The position numbers were made by a program, and so were the translations under genes. Shown here one piece after another: positions 1-7,791 of a stretch of 30,423 bases of DNA (the first letter of the stretch is position 1; each line of letters starts with the position of its first letter). The notes beneath the pieces were generated by a model, which searched no databases, was not told the DNA's origin, and saw nothing but the letters and a program-made list of their open reading frames with translations. The DNA comes from MGIIa-L3 sp038150305 (GTDB lineage Archaea > Thermoplasmatota > Poseidoniia > Poseidoniales > Poseidoniaceae), in contig JAYOTG010000024.1 of NCBI GenBank assembly GCA_038150305.1, forward strand, positions 1-30,423. Direction: 5' to 3'.

Positions 1-2397
1 GGCGGCAGCAAGGTTGGTCACGGCCGGTGGAGGCGCGGGATAGGGCACCTGAACGGTCAGCACGTCAGAGAGGTTGCTCCGCAAACCGAAGACGTGCCTA
101 GAGCGAACCGCATAGTCGTACACGTCGCCATAATTGACGTTGGTGTCCACGGTCATGTTGAGGCCGGCGTCGCTGTAGGGTGAAGCGAGATCGATCGCGG
201 TGCCGTTGAGCACACGATACACGTCGAAGCCAAGCAGGCCCTCGCCGAATTCGTTGACGTCTTGCCACGTGAATTCGACCATCCCGGGCGTCAAAGTGGT
301 GAGCGACAATTCTGGGGTTGGAGGTCGCGCGATGTTCGGCGCCCCGTCGAGGTAGGGCCCCACCACGTCGGTCAACCTGAGAACGCCAGCCTCGGTGCTG
401 TTGAACGGCAGGGCAAGACGGAAGTTGCCCGTTCCAAGCTGCATCTTCTGGTTGACCAAGTTGGAGAGGTTGCCCACGACGCTTGGGTTGTCCTCGATGC
501 TGAGGCGCGCATCGTAAGCGATGTCAAACAGGGTGGTGTTGAGCATCCCGTCAGCGTTGGCCTCGAGGGAGAAATTCAGGTGGGCCATGGTCACACCGAA
601 GCCGTCCGTGCTGGTTGGGAGGGCCAGCACGTGACCGACGAGTGCGGTTTGGATGGCGCCCACCGTGTCGCTGACGGAGAGCACGCTGTGATGGGTGGTG
701 TTGGAGGTGCCGCCGTACCCCGAGGTGCTGATTTCATTCGTCCCATCGCCCTCGACGTCGAGGCCAATGTTGTGCCAGCCTCCAACAAAAATGCCGGCCT
801 GAGCCTCGCCTGCGGCCACCACTTGCTCTTGATGGCCGTCGCCGTCAAGGTCTGCGAAGATGATGTCGAGCGGCATGCTCCACGGATTGAGCTTGACGGG
901 AGAGGCCAAATCCAAGCCGCTCCCGTTGGTTGGACGGTTGGTGAGGTTGCCTTCGAGCGTGGCCATGTTCCCGTCGCTGGCGCCAAGTTCGACCATGAAC
1001 AGCGAAGGCACGCCGTCGCCGTCGTGATCGCCGAAACTCGCGTTGGTCGTGGTGAACGGGTCATAATCGGTGTATTCGCTGACCTGCCACGTGTTCCCGT
1101 CGTTGATGGCGACCACGTGTTCCAGATTCCCTGCTCCGGAGACGAAATCGGTGTCCCCGTCGCCGTCAAGGTCCACGGGGAGCATGCCTTCACGGAGGTC
1201 GTTGAATCGGTCTGGGCCTTGTGCCTGTTCGATGAAGCGGCCGTCGAAACTCAGTTCCCATCCTTGCCATGAACTGCCCCATCCACCTTGGTGCACCACG
1301 ATGGCCGTGACGTCGGTGTTTTGGTTGCTCATGGCACCGACGTACAGGTCTTGCAAATTGGCCAAATTGGACGAACTGCCGTTCCGATAGATGTACTCTA
1401 TCGATTTGCTCAAGAACTGGTCGCCGACGGGCGAAAACGGGTTGAGCACAAAGATGCCTTGGGTGTTCCCTTGGCCGTGAATTGAAACCACGTCGGCGTA
1501 CCCGTCGTTGGTGAAATCCCCCACGGCGGCTTTCTTCAGCCGATCGTCCATGGTGAGGTTGACCGTCGCGTTCCAGTGGATGTGCGCCAAGGGGTTGGTG
1601 GAATTGACCGCCGTGGTGTTGGAAAGGTGCAAACACGCGTCCACCTCGAGCTCACCCCACGTGAACACATCTTGTCGGCTGTCGTTGTTGAAGTCGCCAA
1701 GTTCGAAATTTCGCGAATCGTCACACGTGCCGGTCCAGTTCGACATCACCAACTGCCGCGTGGTCAAGTTGTAATCGATCACGGCAAAAGCCGTGCCGTT
1801 CCCGGTGGTCGCGTTGCTGGCGGAGAGGACCACGATCTCGTCGCTGCCGTCACCGTCCATGTCTCCGGCCTTCATGTCCACGAAATCGCCGATGGCCTGG
1901 AAGTCGGTGGTTACGTTTGGAATGAAATTGAGGCTGACGGCCGCAGCGCTCACGGCCGCATTTTCGGGCAGGAGAAGGTCGCTGGTCACGAAGGCGGTGC
2001 TGGCGTTCGCGGTGGTGGCGACATGGTCCGACGAACCGCCATGGGCGAACACCGATTGGTGACCGAGCGCACCGTAGCCCTGCCCTTCGAAGGCCCATTC
2101 TTTGACCCCGTCCTCGTCGATGTCCAACCAGACCTGCCCCGGCGTGTCGAGGGCGTCGTCCACATCGACGACAAGGCTCAGGCCGTTCATGGTCACGTCA
2201 CGCGGGATGGAGAGACCAAGCGACGCGTTGCTGGCGCCGCCGGCAAGATCGATGTCTTCGTTCATCATGCCGGTTTCGAATGACGTGAGGGTTCCCGTAC
2301 CGCCACCGGCGCTCGTCTGCGGCAACGGTGAGAGGGAAATCAGCATCAGCAGCACCAGCAGGAAGGCTCGGGCTTGGGCGCGGCCTCGTGGGGACAT
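1..2397 (-). CDS. Secreted FG-GAP/VCBS-repeat surface protein with Fn3-like domain (3' end outside window)
   Basis: The reverse strand is open without a stop from the start codon to base 1, giving 799 codons of a longer protein. It begins with a signal peptide: Arg-rich n-region, a Leu-rich core (AFLLVLLMLISL) and a likely cleavage after QTSA. The body carries repeated Asp-rich motifs of the FG-GAP/VCBS (integrin beta-propeller) kind, such as DMDGDGSDE, DFNNDSRQD, DLDGDGDTD and DLDGDGHQE, which in that family bind calcium. Near the left edge a fibronectin-III-like segment follows (FDVYRVLNG, YDYAVRSRHVFG). Many N-x-S/T sites fit a glycosylated exported protein. An in-frame ATG 27 bases upstream (2424) is an alternative start; I prefer 2397 because its signal peptide has a normal n-region. 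Likely cell-surface or secreted, perhaps adhesive; the ligand is unknown and any C-terminal anchor lies outside the window. Confidence 0.85.
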   Translation of the reverse strand, partial: MSPRGRAQARAFLLVLLMLISLSPLPQTSAGGGTGTLTSFETGMMNEDIDLAGGASNASLGLSIPRDVTMNGLSLVVDVDDALDTPGQVWLDIDEDGVKEWAFEGQGYGALGHQSVFAHGGSSDHVATTANASTAFVTSDLLLPENAAVSAAAVSLNFIPNVTTDFQAIGDFVDMKAGDMDGDGSDEIVVLSASNATTGNGTAFAVIDYNLTTRQLVMSNWTGTCDDSRNFELGDFNNDSRQDVFTWGELEVDACLHLSNTTAVNSTNPLAHIHWNATVNLTMDDRLKKAAVGDFTNDGYADVVSIHGQGNTQGIFVLNPFSPVGDQFLSKSIEYIYRNGSSSNLANLQDLYVGAMSNQNTDVTAIVVHQGGWGSSWQGWELSFDGRFIEQAQGPDRFNDLREGMLPVDLDGDGDTDFVSGAGNLEHVVAINDGNTWQVSEYTDYDPFTTTNASFGDHDGDGVPSLFMVELGASDGNMATLEGNLTNRPTNGSGLDLASPVKLNPWSMPLDIIFADLDGDGHQEQVVAAGEAQAGIFVGGWHNIGLDVEGDGTNEISTSGYGGTSNTTHHSVLSVSDTVGAIQTALVGHVLALPTSTDGFGVTMAHLNFSLEANADGMLNTTLFDIAYDARLSIEDNPSVVGNLSNLVNQKMQLGTGNFRLALPFNSTEAGVLRLTDVVGPYLDGAPNIARPPTPELSLTTLTPGMVEFTWQDVNEFGEGLLGFDVYRVLNGTAIDLASPYSDAGLNMTVDTNVNYGDVYDYAVRSRHVFGLRSNLSDVLTVQVPYPAPPPAVTNLAAA

Positions 2398-2497
2398 GGA
2401 CGTTATGGGGCCCTCGGCCTTCATGTTCCTATCGCATCTTGGCATGAACGAGGGGTGCGGTTTCCACTTCAAGAGAGGCTACGGGCCACCGCCAATG

Positions 2498-2506
2498 CTT
2501 AACTAT
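2498..2506 (+). promoter_or_regulatory. TATA-like element for the wHTH gene at 2528
   Basis: An AT-rich element (cttaactat) sits in an otherwise GC-rich divergent spacer, centred about 26 nt upstream of the ATG at 2528. That is the archaeal TATA-to-start-site distance, so the transcript would start at or next to the ATG and be leaderless. Inferred from position and composition only. Confidence 0.45.
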
Positions 2507-2527
2507 GCAAGCAAATGATTCCAAATC

Positions 2528-3022
2528 ATGACCGAAGCCGTTGTCCGTATCCTTGCTGGCGACATCGAAGTGAAGATTTCTGGGACCACCAACCAGGTGG
2601 AAGAACGCATTGCTGAACTCCAAGAAGAGGGCGCTTGGTCCACCGTGCTGGACCGTCTGCGCATGGCCCGAGAGGCCGCGGTGGAAGCCGCGGCGAAGAC
2701 CATCGGCAGCGCGGAATTGCCCGAGCGCGGTGCCGCCTTCCACCACCTCGTGACCGGTGCTGGCCTTGAGCGCAAGCCCGACATGGTGCTGGCAGCGATC
2801 CACTACCTGCGCGACGTTGAGGGCGTGCACGACTCACCTCCCCGTGTTGTCGCCCAACTCTTCGAAGACGCTGGCCTCGAAGCCCCAGGCAACCTTTCCC
2901 TCTACCTGAACCGCCTGCGTGAGCGTGGTCTGCTCGAGATTCCCGAGAGCGGCGCAGGAAAGAACCGCTTCGTGGTGCTCACGTCCGCCGGACGTCGTCA
3001 CCTTGATGAGCGCACCATGTGA
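2528..3022 (+). CDS. Winged-helix-like protein of unknown role
   Basis: A 164-residue soluble protein. The N-terminal part (about 1-60) is a short strand-rich segment followed by a charged helix (NQVEERIAELQEE). The C-terminal part (about 80-160) reads as a winged-helix domain: helix (MVLAAIHYLRD), helix (PRVVAQLFEDAG), a recognition-helix-like stretch (NLSLYLNRLRERGLLE), then a wing ending RFVVLTSAGRRHLDE. This pattern is typical of archaeal DNA-binding regulators, but DNA binding is inferred and no close family is recognised. The start is supported by the TATA-like element about 26 nt upstream. The pentapeptide-repeat gene begins 9 nt after the stop, so the two are probably one transcript. 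It is divergent from the FG-GAP surface-protein gene across about 130 bases and could regulate it, which is speculative. Confidence 0.8.
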   Translation: MTEAVVRILAGDIEVKISGTTNQVEERIAELQEEGAWSTVLDRLRMAREAAVEAAAKTIGSAELPERGAAFHHLVTGAGLERKPDMVLAAIHYLRDVEGVHDSPPRVVAQLFEDAGLEAPGNLSLYLNRLRERGLLEIPESGAGKNRFVVLTSAGRRHLDERTM

Positions 3023-3031
3023 GGTTCGTCC

Positions 3032-3472
3032 ATGGTCATGTCCGCATCCGGGGACGACCCCCGGGACGGACCGAGCGAGGACGCCGAGGTCCTGGATTGG
3101 TCCTTTCAGAATAAGACCAACGCGCTGTTGAGGGGCGGTCGCCACCGTGGTTCCACCTTCCGTCGAGCCATCCTTGACGGCGCTGACCTGACGGAGGCCG
3201 ATTTCACCGATTGCGATTTTCGTCGGGCCTCCATGGTCGAGGCCGACCTGATGAAGAGCGCCTTCGACGGCGCCGATTTGCGAGGTGCCGATCTCCGAAA
3301 AGCACGGATGAACCTCTCCAATTTCCGAAATTGCCAACTCGCGGGGGCTGACCTGCGCGGGATTCGAGGAAAATACGCCATCTGGCAAGGCAGCGATTGG
3401 TGGAACGCCACGCTGGATGAGAAGTTGGAGAAGGCGCTGAAGAAAAAGTGGCCAAAGCCCGACGATGCCTGA
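3032..3472 (+). CDS. Pentapeptide-repeat protein
   Basis: A 146-residue protein whose middle (about 38-112) is a run of A(D/N)LXX-type pentapeptides, for example GADLTEADFTDCDF and GADLRGADLRKAR. In known members these fold into a square right-handed beta-helix. The N-terminus (about 1-30) is acidic and probably disordered. The C-terminus is a Lys-rich helix (EKLEKALKKKWPK). Pentapeptide proteins range from DNA-mimicking gyrase protectors to proteins of unknown role, and nothing here identifies the target. A GAGGT box 6 nt before ATG 3032 supports that start over ATG 3038. It lies 9 nt after the winged-helix gene, likely an operon. Its stop abuts the stop of the convergent membrane-protein gene. 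Confidence 0.85.
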   Translation: MVMSASGDDPRDGPSEDAEVLDWSFQNKTNALLRGGRHRGSTFRRAILDGADLTEADFTDCDFRRASMVEADLMKSAFDGADLRGADLRKARMNLSNFRNCQLAGADLRGIRGKYAIWQGSDWWNATLDEKLEKALKKKWPKPDDA

Positions 3473-4042
3473 TTACTCTTCTTCGGAAAACAGGGCCAGC
3501 CGCGCCCGGTGATTGAACAAGGGCATGGCCGCCATCGCCAAGCAAAGACCGGCCATGACGCTGCACGCCAAAGCGAGGTAGGTTTGCGTGTCCACGAGCA
3601 TCCCTTCCATGGTCGCCTCGGCAGCGGCTTGGAATCTGAACCCGCCGACGCTGCCGCCAACCAAGGCCACGGTCGCACCGAGGCTCGCCAAGCGGGGCCC
3701 CCATGGCTTGAGGGCATAGAGCCCAAGGCTGCCCACGGCCACCATGGACATGCCGATAACGAGCGACCAGCCGCGCCAAGCGTACGCACCGCTGTCCCGC
3801 GCTTCGTCATGGAAGGCCTGGTATTGCTCTGGCGTGATCTCGATCTCATCGTTGAGGTTCGGCGTCTCGATGGTCATCTCGACTTGTCCGTCGGGGAGGT
3901 CCTCGAGCGCTCCATGCTGAAGCGCATCGAGCCCTGCGAGGCCGAGCAGCACGGCACCAAGGAGAAGCAGCACGGCGATGGAGCGTGGCCCGCGTCGGTC
4001 TGGACGGGGGTCAATGGACCAAGGATCCATGGTCACGGTCAT
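3473..4042 (-). CDS. Small integral membrane protein, four predicted TM segments
   Basis: A 189-residue protein with four hydrophobic segments at about 22-41 (AVLLLLGAVLLGLAGLDAL), 91-110 (SLVIGMSMVAVGSLGLYAL), 117-134 and 154-173. Between the first two lies an acidic loop of about 45 residues (EMTIETPNLNDEIEITPEQY) that is probably external. No enzyme motif is visible and no family is recognised. The ATG overlaps the TGA of the upstream thioesterase gene (ATGA), so the two are translationally coupled and share a transcript. The TAA immediately abuts the TGA of the convergent pentapeptide gene, leaving no room for a separate terminator. Confidence 0.78.
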   Translation of the reverse strand: MTVTMDPWSIDPRPDRRGPRSIAVLLLLGAVLLGLAGLDALQHGALEDLPDGQVEMTIETPNLNDEIEITPEQYQAFHDEARDSGAYAWRGWSLVIGMSMVAVGSLGLYALKPWGPRLASLGATVALVGGSVGGFRFQAAAEATMEGMLVDTQTYLALACSVMAGLCLAMAAMPLFNHRARLALFSEEE

Positions 4043-4461
4043 GCCTCCGCGGGCGGCCCGCAGGCCAGCAGTCCTTCACGCAGGTCGTCAGGAACGGGGC
4101 GCGGTTCCATGGTCTGCATGTCCACGCCGACGGTGACCTGGCGTGAGCTCCACACCTGCTGGCCGAGATCGTCCTCGAGGCGGTACTGCCAGACCACGCT
4201 GGTGGTGCCAACGGACTCGATCCACATCGTCATGACCGCCGTACGACCGTATCGAAGGGGGCCATGGAAGGTGGACTGGACGTCCACAACGGGGTAGCCA
4301 AGGTTGCGCTCCATCAGCAACGTGGCGTACTCGACATCACAGATGTGGGTCCATGCTTCTTCGAAGCACCGGTGCGCCAAGTCGTAAATGCGGGGGTAGT
4401 AGGTGATGTTCGCCATGTCGATCATGGGGAAATCGACACGACGCCTCACAGTGACCGCCAT
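4039..4461 (-). CDS. Acyl-CoA thioesterase, hotdog fold (4HBT-like)
   Basis: A 140-residue protein from ATG 4461. Its N-terminal half matches the 4-hydroxybenzoyl-CoA thioesterase pattern: a strand VRRRVDFPMIDMANITYYP with the acidic residue in the catalytic position, then a long helix (RIYDLAHRCFEEAW). Strands YPVVDVQSTFHGPLRYG, TAVMTMWIESVG and VVWQYRLEDD complete a single hotdog domain of the usual length. Family members hydrolyse acyl-CoA or acyl-carrier thioesters; the substrate here cannot be read. An upstream GTG at 4509 would add 16 residues of non-family character, so 4461 is preferred. It is coupled by a 4-nt overlap to the membrane protein gene downstream. A near-symmetric TATA box at 4518-4525 could drive this gene and tRNA-Arg in opposite directions. 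Confidence 0.82.
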   Translation of the reverse strand: MAVTVRRRVDFPMIDMANITYYPRIYDLAHRCFEEAWTHICDVEYATLLMERNLGYPVVDVQSTFHGPLRYGRTAVMTMWIESVGTTSVVWQYRLEDDLGQQVWSSRQVTVGVDMQTMEPRPVPDDLREGLLACGPPAEA

Positions 4462-4517
4462 GGCCGTTGGTTTCGCACCTGAGCCATGAACCCTCGTCGT
4501 GAACCGCACCCGTCGGG

Positions 4518-4525
4518 CTTATATC
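4518..4525 (+). promoter_or_regulatory. TATA box of tRNA-Arg, possibly bidirectional
   Basis: The sequence cttatatc is centred 27 nt upstream of the first base of the tRNA, the canonical archaeal distance. Read on the other strand it is gatataag, also TATA-like, and would start a thioesterase transcript with a leader of about 35 nt. The forward assignment is firm; the reverse use is an inference. Confidence 0.7.
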
Positions 4526-4548
4526 GGGTCGGCAGGTCGCCGGAGCGA

Positions 4549-4625
4549 GGCCTGTTAGGGTAGTCTGGATATCCTTCATCCCTGCGGAGGATGAGACCCG
4601 TGTTCGAATCGCGGACGGGCCGCCA
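4549..4625 (+). tRNA. tRNA-Arg, anticodon GCG
   Basis: A full cloverleaf can be folded by hand. The acceptor stem is GGCCTGT with ACGGGCC (one G-U pair). The D-arm has the G18-G19-A20 pattern, and A20 is an arginine identity base. The anticodon stem is CATCC/GGATG with loop CTGCGGA, placing GCG at 34-36. The variable loop is AGAC, and the T-arm is CCGTG-TTCGAAT-CGCGG. The discriminator is G73 at 4622, and CCA is encoded at 4623-4625. There is no intron. It reads arginine CGC/CGU codons. A TATA box lies 27 nt upstream, so it is transcribed on its own, converging on the HAD phosphatase gene. Confidence 0.93.
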
Positions 4626-4650
4626 CACGGTACGTTGAGGGCGGCTTGCC

Positions 4651-5316
4651 TCAGTCGACGCGCCACTGCACCTGCTCCCAACCGCGCGCCTCGGCTTCCG
4701 TGACCAGCGCTCCTTCGGGGTTGACGGCGATGGCATGCCCACACTCGCGCATGAACCAGCTGTCGGCGTGGGTGTTGCCGTAGGCCCAGCACTGGGCCAA
4801 ATCGTGTCCGTTGGCTTCCGCGTCGGCTTTCACCACGGGCACCTTTCCTTTCCTTCGCGGCACGGACCAACCTCGCTCAGAGCCGGAAAGCCGTCCGGAA
4901 CGCGCGGCCGGGCCGCACCCATAGACCGCGTCCATGCCCAACTGCTTGCCCATCGCCTCGGCCATCGGCGCAACGGTGGCGGTCACCAGGATGCAGCGGT
5001 GGCCCTGTTCGCGGTGCCACGCGAGTCGAGCCAGCGCCGCTTCGGGCACGCGCGGCATGAGGACACGCTCCGCCAGCTCCTCCGAGAGCGCTTCGAGGGT
5101 GGTCCACGTTGCACCGGTGAAGTGCCCGCGGTTGCGCAGGGCATCGTAGGGCGCCCGCCCCCGCAGCAGGTTGACCACAGCCCGAACGGACCACGAGGTC
5201 AATCCAATGGGGAAACGCCACGGCCGACGGCGGAGCAAGGTGGCCGTGAGCGTCTTTTCGCTCGAGGCGTCAAGCAAGGTCCCGTCCAGGTCGAAGTAAG
5301 CCGCAACCTCGCCCAT
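4651..5316 (-). CDS. HAD-IB family phosphatase (SerB-like)
   Basis: A 221-residue HAD hydrolase with all four motifs in order. Motif I is FDLDGTLL (nucleophile D9, acid/base D11), motif II is LVTAT (T112), the motif III lysine is in the RRKGKVP stretch (K156/K158), and motif IV is YGNTHADSWFM (D185). Spacing and the helical cap between motifs I and II (about 20-90) fit subclass IB, which includes phosphoserine phosphatases and related HAD-IB hydrolases. The exact substrate cannot be told; the cap is not close enough to SerB to call it serine biosynthesis. ATG 5316 puts motif I at the usual distance; a GTG at 5340 would add eight residues. It lies 39 nt downstream of the small wHTH-like gene and probably shares its transcript. 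Confidence 0.85.
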   Translation of the reverse strand: MGEVAAYFDLDGTLLDASSEKTLTATLLRRRPWRFPIGLTSWSVRAVVNLLRGRAPYDALRNRGHFTGATWTTLEALSEELAERVLMPRVPEAALARLAWHREQGHRCILVTATVAPMAEAMGKQLGMDAVYGCGPAARSGRLSGSERGWSVPRRKGKVPVVKADAEANGHDLAQCWAYGNTHADSWFMRECGHAIAVNPEGALVTEAEARGWEQVQWRVD

Positions 5317-5355
5317 GCCGTGAGCAGGGGTCGCCTGCACATGGGCGTTGCGTCG

Positions 5356-5637
5356 TCAACGCTTCGGGACCACGTCATGCCCAATCTCGCCGTAGACGCG
5401 CCGACCCGCTCCGTGATCCTGCCACCACGTGACGCGGTCGGCGAGGTAGCGTGGAATGAAGAAGCCAATTTTTCGAGGCGTCAGCCCGTGGTTGCGCATG
5501 GCCTTGTCGTTGGCCAGCTCGGCCACGATGGATTGTGCAGAGCATCCTGGATTGGCGAGCACGAAACGCAGGACTTCCTGCTTCAACCGCTCAAGACGCG
5601 CTTTCTTCTGACTCCCAATTCCAACCCTTCGAGGCAT
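5356..5637 (-). CDS. Small basic winged-helix-like protein
   Basis: A 93-residue basic protein starting MPRRVGIGSQKKAR. It has a helix (LERLKQEVLRFVLANPG), a turn and second helix (SAQSIVAELANDKAM), then a segment that could be the recognition helix and wing (LTPRKIGFFIPRYLADRVTWW, GAGRRVYGE). This is the layout of a small DNA-binding wHTH protein, but the family is not recognised. The start is chosen at ATG 5637 because a TATA element lies 28 nt upstream; the alternative 21 bases further up falls almost inside that element. It is probably transcribed with the HAD phosphatase downstream. Confidence 0.75.
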   Translation of the reverse strand: MPRRVGIGSQKKARLERLKQEVLRFVLANPGCSAQSIVAELANDKAMRNHGLTPRKIGFFIPRYLADRVTWWQDHGAGRRVYGEIGHDVVPKR

Positions 5638-5660
5638 GGGCGGAACATTTCGCTCCAACG

Positions 5661-5668
5661 GCTATAAC
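5661..5668 (-). promoter_or_regulatory. TATA box for the small wHTH gene (leaderless start at 5637)
   Basis: On the minus strand the element reads gttatagc, centred about 28 nt upstream of ATG 5637. It is an AT-rich island in GC-rich sequence and decides between two candidate starts. Confidence 0.6.
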
Positions 5669-5687
5669 GGTCCTGTGGGACCTCCCG

Positions 5688-6041
5688 TCACGCGACGTGC
5701 ACGGGCAAGGTGGTCTTCCAGTTGGCGTTAGCGAGCTTCTTCGCCTTCCCGTCAGCGATGATGGGGTGGATGATGTTGAGGCGACCGTGCATGCCGGTGA
5801 CGCTGAATTTGACGCGCAGCGTCGCAGAACGGTCGGCCATCATGGCGTTGATTTGCTCTTGGTCGAGGGTCACCTCGGCCATCACACTGCCGTCGGTTTG
5901 GCTCTTGACCGTCAGGGTGGTGTGCTCAAAGTGGAGCGAGGGGCGGAAATCGTAGTCCCGCGGGTCTTCCATTTGCACCGTGAGGTCCACAGAAAGGCCG
6001 TCACGGATGCCGACGCGGCTGACCTCAACTTGACCGACCAT
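5688..6041 (-). CDS. Conserved-looking small protein of unknown function
   Basis: A 117-residue protein without signal peptide or membrane segment. Alternating strand-like stretches (GLSVDLTVQME, LHFEHTTLTVKSQ, GSVMAEVTLDQEQ, ATLRVKFSVTGMHG) suggest an all-beta sandwich. The C-terminus has a basic run (IIADGKAKKLANANWK). No catalytic motif is visible and no family is recognised. It lies 61 nt after the PKD lipoprotein gene and 50 nt before the wHTH gene on the same strand. Codon use and GC content match the neighbours, so it is taken as real although its function is unknown. Confidence 0.7.
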   Translation of the reverse strand: MVGQVEVSRVGIRDGLSVDLTVQMEDPRDYDFRPSLHFEHTTLTVKSQTDGSVMAEVTLDQEQINAMMADRSATLRVKFSVTGMHGRLNIIHPIIADGKAKKLANANWKTTLPVHVA

Positions 6042-6102
6042 GGGGCTCAGTCTGGCCCAACCGTCGGGCCTTCATAGCCTTGTCCGCCGTATCGCTTAGG
6101 GC

Positions 6103-7263
6103 TCACTCGTAGGCGATTTCCACCAAGCGGGGGGAAAGCACGGTGATGCGTACCTCGAGGGTCCAATCGTTGCCGGGATCTGGATCTGGAGCGCCGGGGA
6201 TGATGCCGTCAGGGTCCGACTGATCGGCGATGACCGCCCACGTCCAGTTGCCCTGGCCGAACCGCGCGCCGGGTTGGTTGAGCACGCGCGAGAGCACTTC
6301 CTTTGCAGAGTTGCCCTCGTACACCGCATCCTCGGGGGTTGGATTGAGGGCGTCGTCGCTGATTTCCGCCGATGCCGGCGTGTTCTGGGTGATGTTCCCC
6401 GGCGTGGTCTGCGCCTTGTTGGTGTAGCCGTCGGCGGGGACCTCAAGCACCAACGTGAAGTTGTCCGCGGGGACCAGCACGTCCTGTTCCAATTCGAGCA
6501 GAGCCTCGTAGGCCATCACGCGCACGCCTTCTCCAGGAATGTGGTTCGCTTCCCAGCGGTCGCCCTGATCGAGGTAGCCGTCCCACGACACCGTGACGGT
6601 CTCCTCAACCCACGTCAGGGAGAAGCGCCGGGCGGTGACGTTGAGTTCGAAGTCTTCGGTCACCACGCCGCCGTCGGTGTCCTCCACGGTCAGCCGCCCG
6701 CGAATCAGTCCGCTGGTTTCAGTGGGGACAAGCACGTCGGGGGTGATGGCGTCCGCGTCGTCCTCGGGTTGACCGTTCCCGTCGCTGTCCACGGCGAGGT
6801 TGAGGTCCCACACGAAGCTCAGCGGCGCACCTTCTGGGTCCGTTGAAGCGCTCGCATCGAGCAAGGCAGTGTCGCCTGAACGGATCAGCGCCGGCACGTC
6901 GAGGACGATGTTCGGCGCACCGTTGACGGTCACCAGCGACGAAGATTCGTCCTCTCCGCCTTGGTCGTTGACCACCGTGACCGAGACCGTGTAGATGCCG
7001 AAGGCCGTGTACCGGTGCGACGTAAAACCGATGACGGTCGTGGCCGTCGTGCCGTCGCCGAAGTCCCAGATGTATTCGGTCAGCACGCCCTCAACGGCAT
7101 CCGATTCGCGGGCGTCGAGCGTGACCATCTCACCTTCTTGGATGACGGCCGGGTACACGTCGAGCTCCGCCTTGGGGTTCACCGTGAGGTCGAGGGCCTC
7201 CATGCACCCGGGCAAAGCGAGGCTTGCAAGCAGCATGGCGAGCATGGCGACGGCCCGTCGCAT
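6103..7263 (-). CDS. PKD-domain lipoprotein
   Basis: A 386-residue exported protein. The N-terminus has Arg residues, a hydrophobic core (VAMLAMLLASLA) and a lipobox ending LALPGC, so the mature protein probably starts at a lipid-modified cysteine on the outer face of the membrane. The first PKD domain (about 25-112) has the signature YIWDFGDGT. A second PKD-like domain (about 115-210) contains SFVWDLNLAVDSDGNG, with an Asp-rich insert. The rest (about 210-386) is beta-rich and of unknown family, ending in a region with several Trp (GNWTWAVIADQ, GNDWTLEVRITVL). PKD domains mediate protein or glycan contacts on surface proteins. ATG 7263 gives a compact signal peptide; the ATG-like start seven codons upstream is less likely. 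Confidence 0.85.
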   Translation of the reverse strand: MRRAVAMLAMLLASLALPGCMEALDLTVNPKAELDVYPAVIQEGEMVTLDARESDAVEGVLTEYIWDFGDGTTATTVIGFTSHRYTAFGIYTVSVTVVNDQGGEDESSSLVTVNGAPNIVLDVPALIRSGDTALLDASASTDPEGAPLSFVWDLNLAVDSDGNGQPEDDADAITPDVLVPTETSGLIRGRLTVEDTDGGVVTEDFELNVTARRFSLTWVEETVTVSWDGYLDQGDRWEANHIPGEGVRVMAYEALLELEQDVLVPADNFTLVLEVPADGYTNKAQTTPGNITQNTPASAEISDDALNPTPEDAVYEGNSAKEVLSRVLNQPGARFGQGNWTWAVIADQSDPDGIIPGAPDPDPGNDWTLEVRITVLSPRLVEIAYE

Positions 7264-7333
7264 GGGCGCTCCGCCTCCCACCATGGAACGTTACGGATGC
7301 CCACTCCTTCTGAACCGTGCGGTCCAACCAAGG

Positions 7334-7714
7334 TCAAGCGTCGTCGTTCTCGAACTCGATTTCTTCGGGCACGTCGCCCATGACGGGCGCGCTGGCCAAG
7401 GGGTCGGCAAGGTCGGACAGGTCCTCGTGAACGACCACGTTCAACTCGGAGTGATCGATGCTCGGTTCAAGCGGTCCGTCGTCGAGCAGTGCATCGGCTT
7501 CCACCTCACCGACGTCGTATTCTGGTGTCGGCGTGGCTTCCGCTTCTTCGACCTTCATGCCGACCGTTGGGCCGTCAAGCAGGGCGCCGGCGGCCTCCAC
7601 CGCGTCGAGCCGTGCCGCAGCGAATTGTTCTGCATCGGTGTGGGAAAGGCCGGCCAGCGCGTCCTCTTCTTCCTCCACATCCTCGGAGGTCTCGGCCCGT
7701 TTCCACCAGCGCAT
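7334..7714 (-). CDS. Acidic, probably disordered protein of unknown function
   Basis: A 126-residue, strongly acidic protein. It begins MRWWKRAETSEDVEEEED, so a short basic-aromatic tip is followed by Glu/Asp-rich sequence. Regular Ala-rich helical stretches (EQFAAARLDAVEAAGALLDG) are followed by low-complexity acidic sequence to the end (EEIEFENDDA). There is no signal peptide or membrane span. The Trp-Trp-Lys-Arg tip might act as a small binding motif, but this is a guess. The gene is divergent from the DnaQ-like exonuclease with under 80 nt between start codons, so the two share a promoter region. Confidence 0.65.
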   Translation of the reverse strand: MRWWKRAETSEDVEEEEDALAGLSHTDAEQFAAARLDAVEAAGALLDGPTVGMKVEEAEATPTPEYDVGEVEADALLDDGPLEPSIDHSELNVVVHEDLSDLADPLASAPVMGDVPEEIEFENDDA

Positions 7715-7791
7715 GAGGGCTCATCCCGGCGCAGAGCAAGGACCCTGCGGTGAGCGGAGAGGTTGAAGGAGGGTCCAACAGAGGGGAAGGC

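Noticed and set aside
262..2283. Several long plus-strand frames at the left end
   Set aside because: The minus strand is open through the whole region with a signal peptide and FG-GAP motifs, so these are shadows.
4651..5316. Calling the HAD protein phosphoserine phosphatase (serB)
   Set aside because: Only the general HAD-IB motifs are visible; the substrate-specifying cap residues cannot be assigned by eye.
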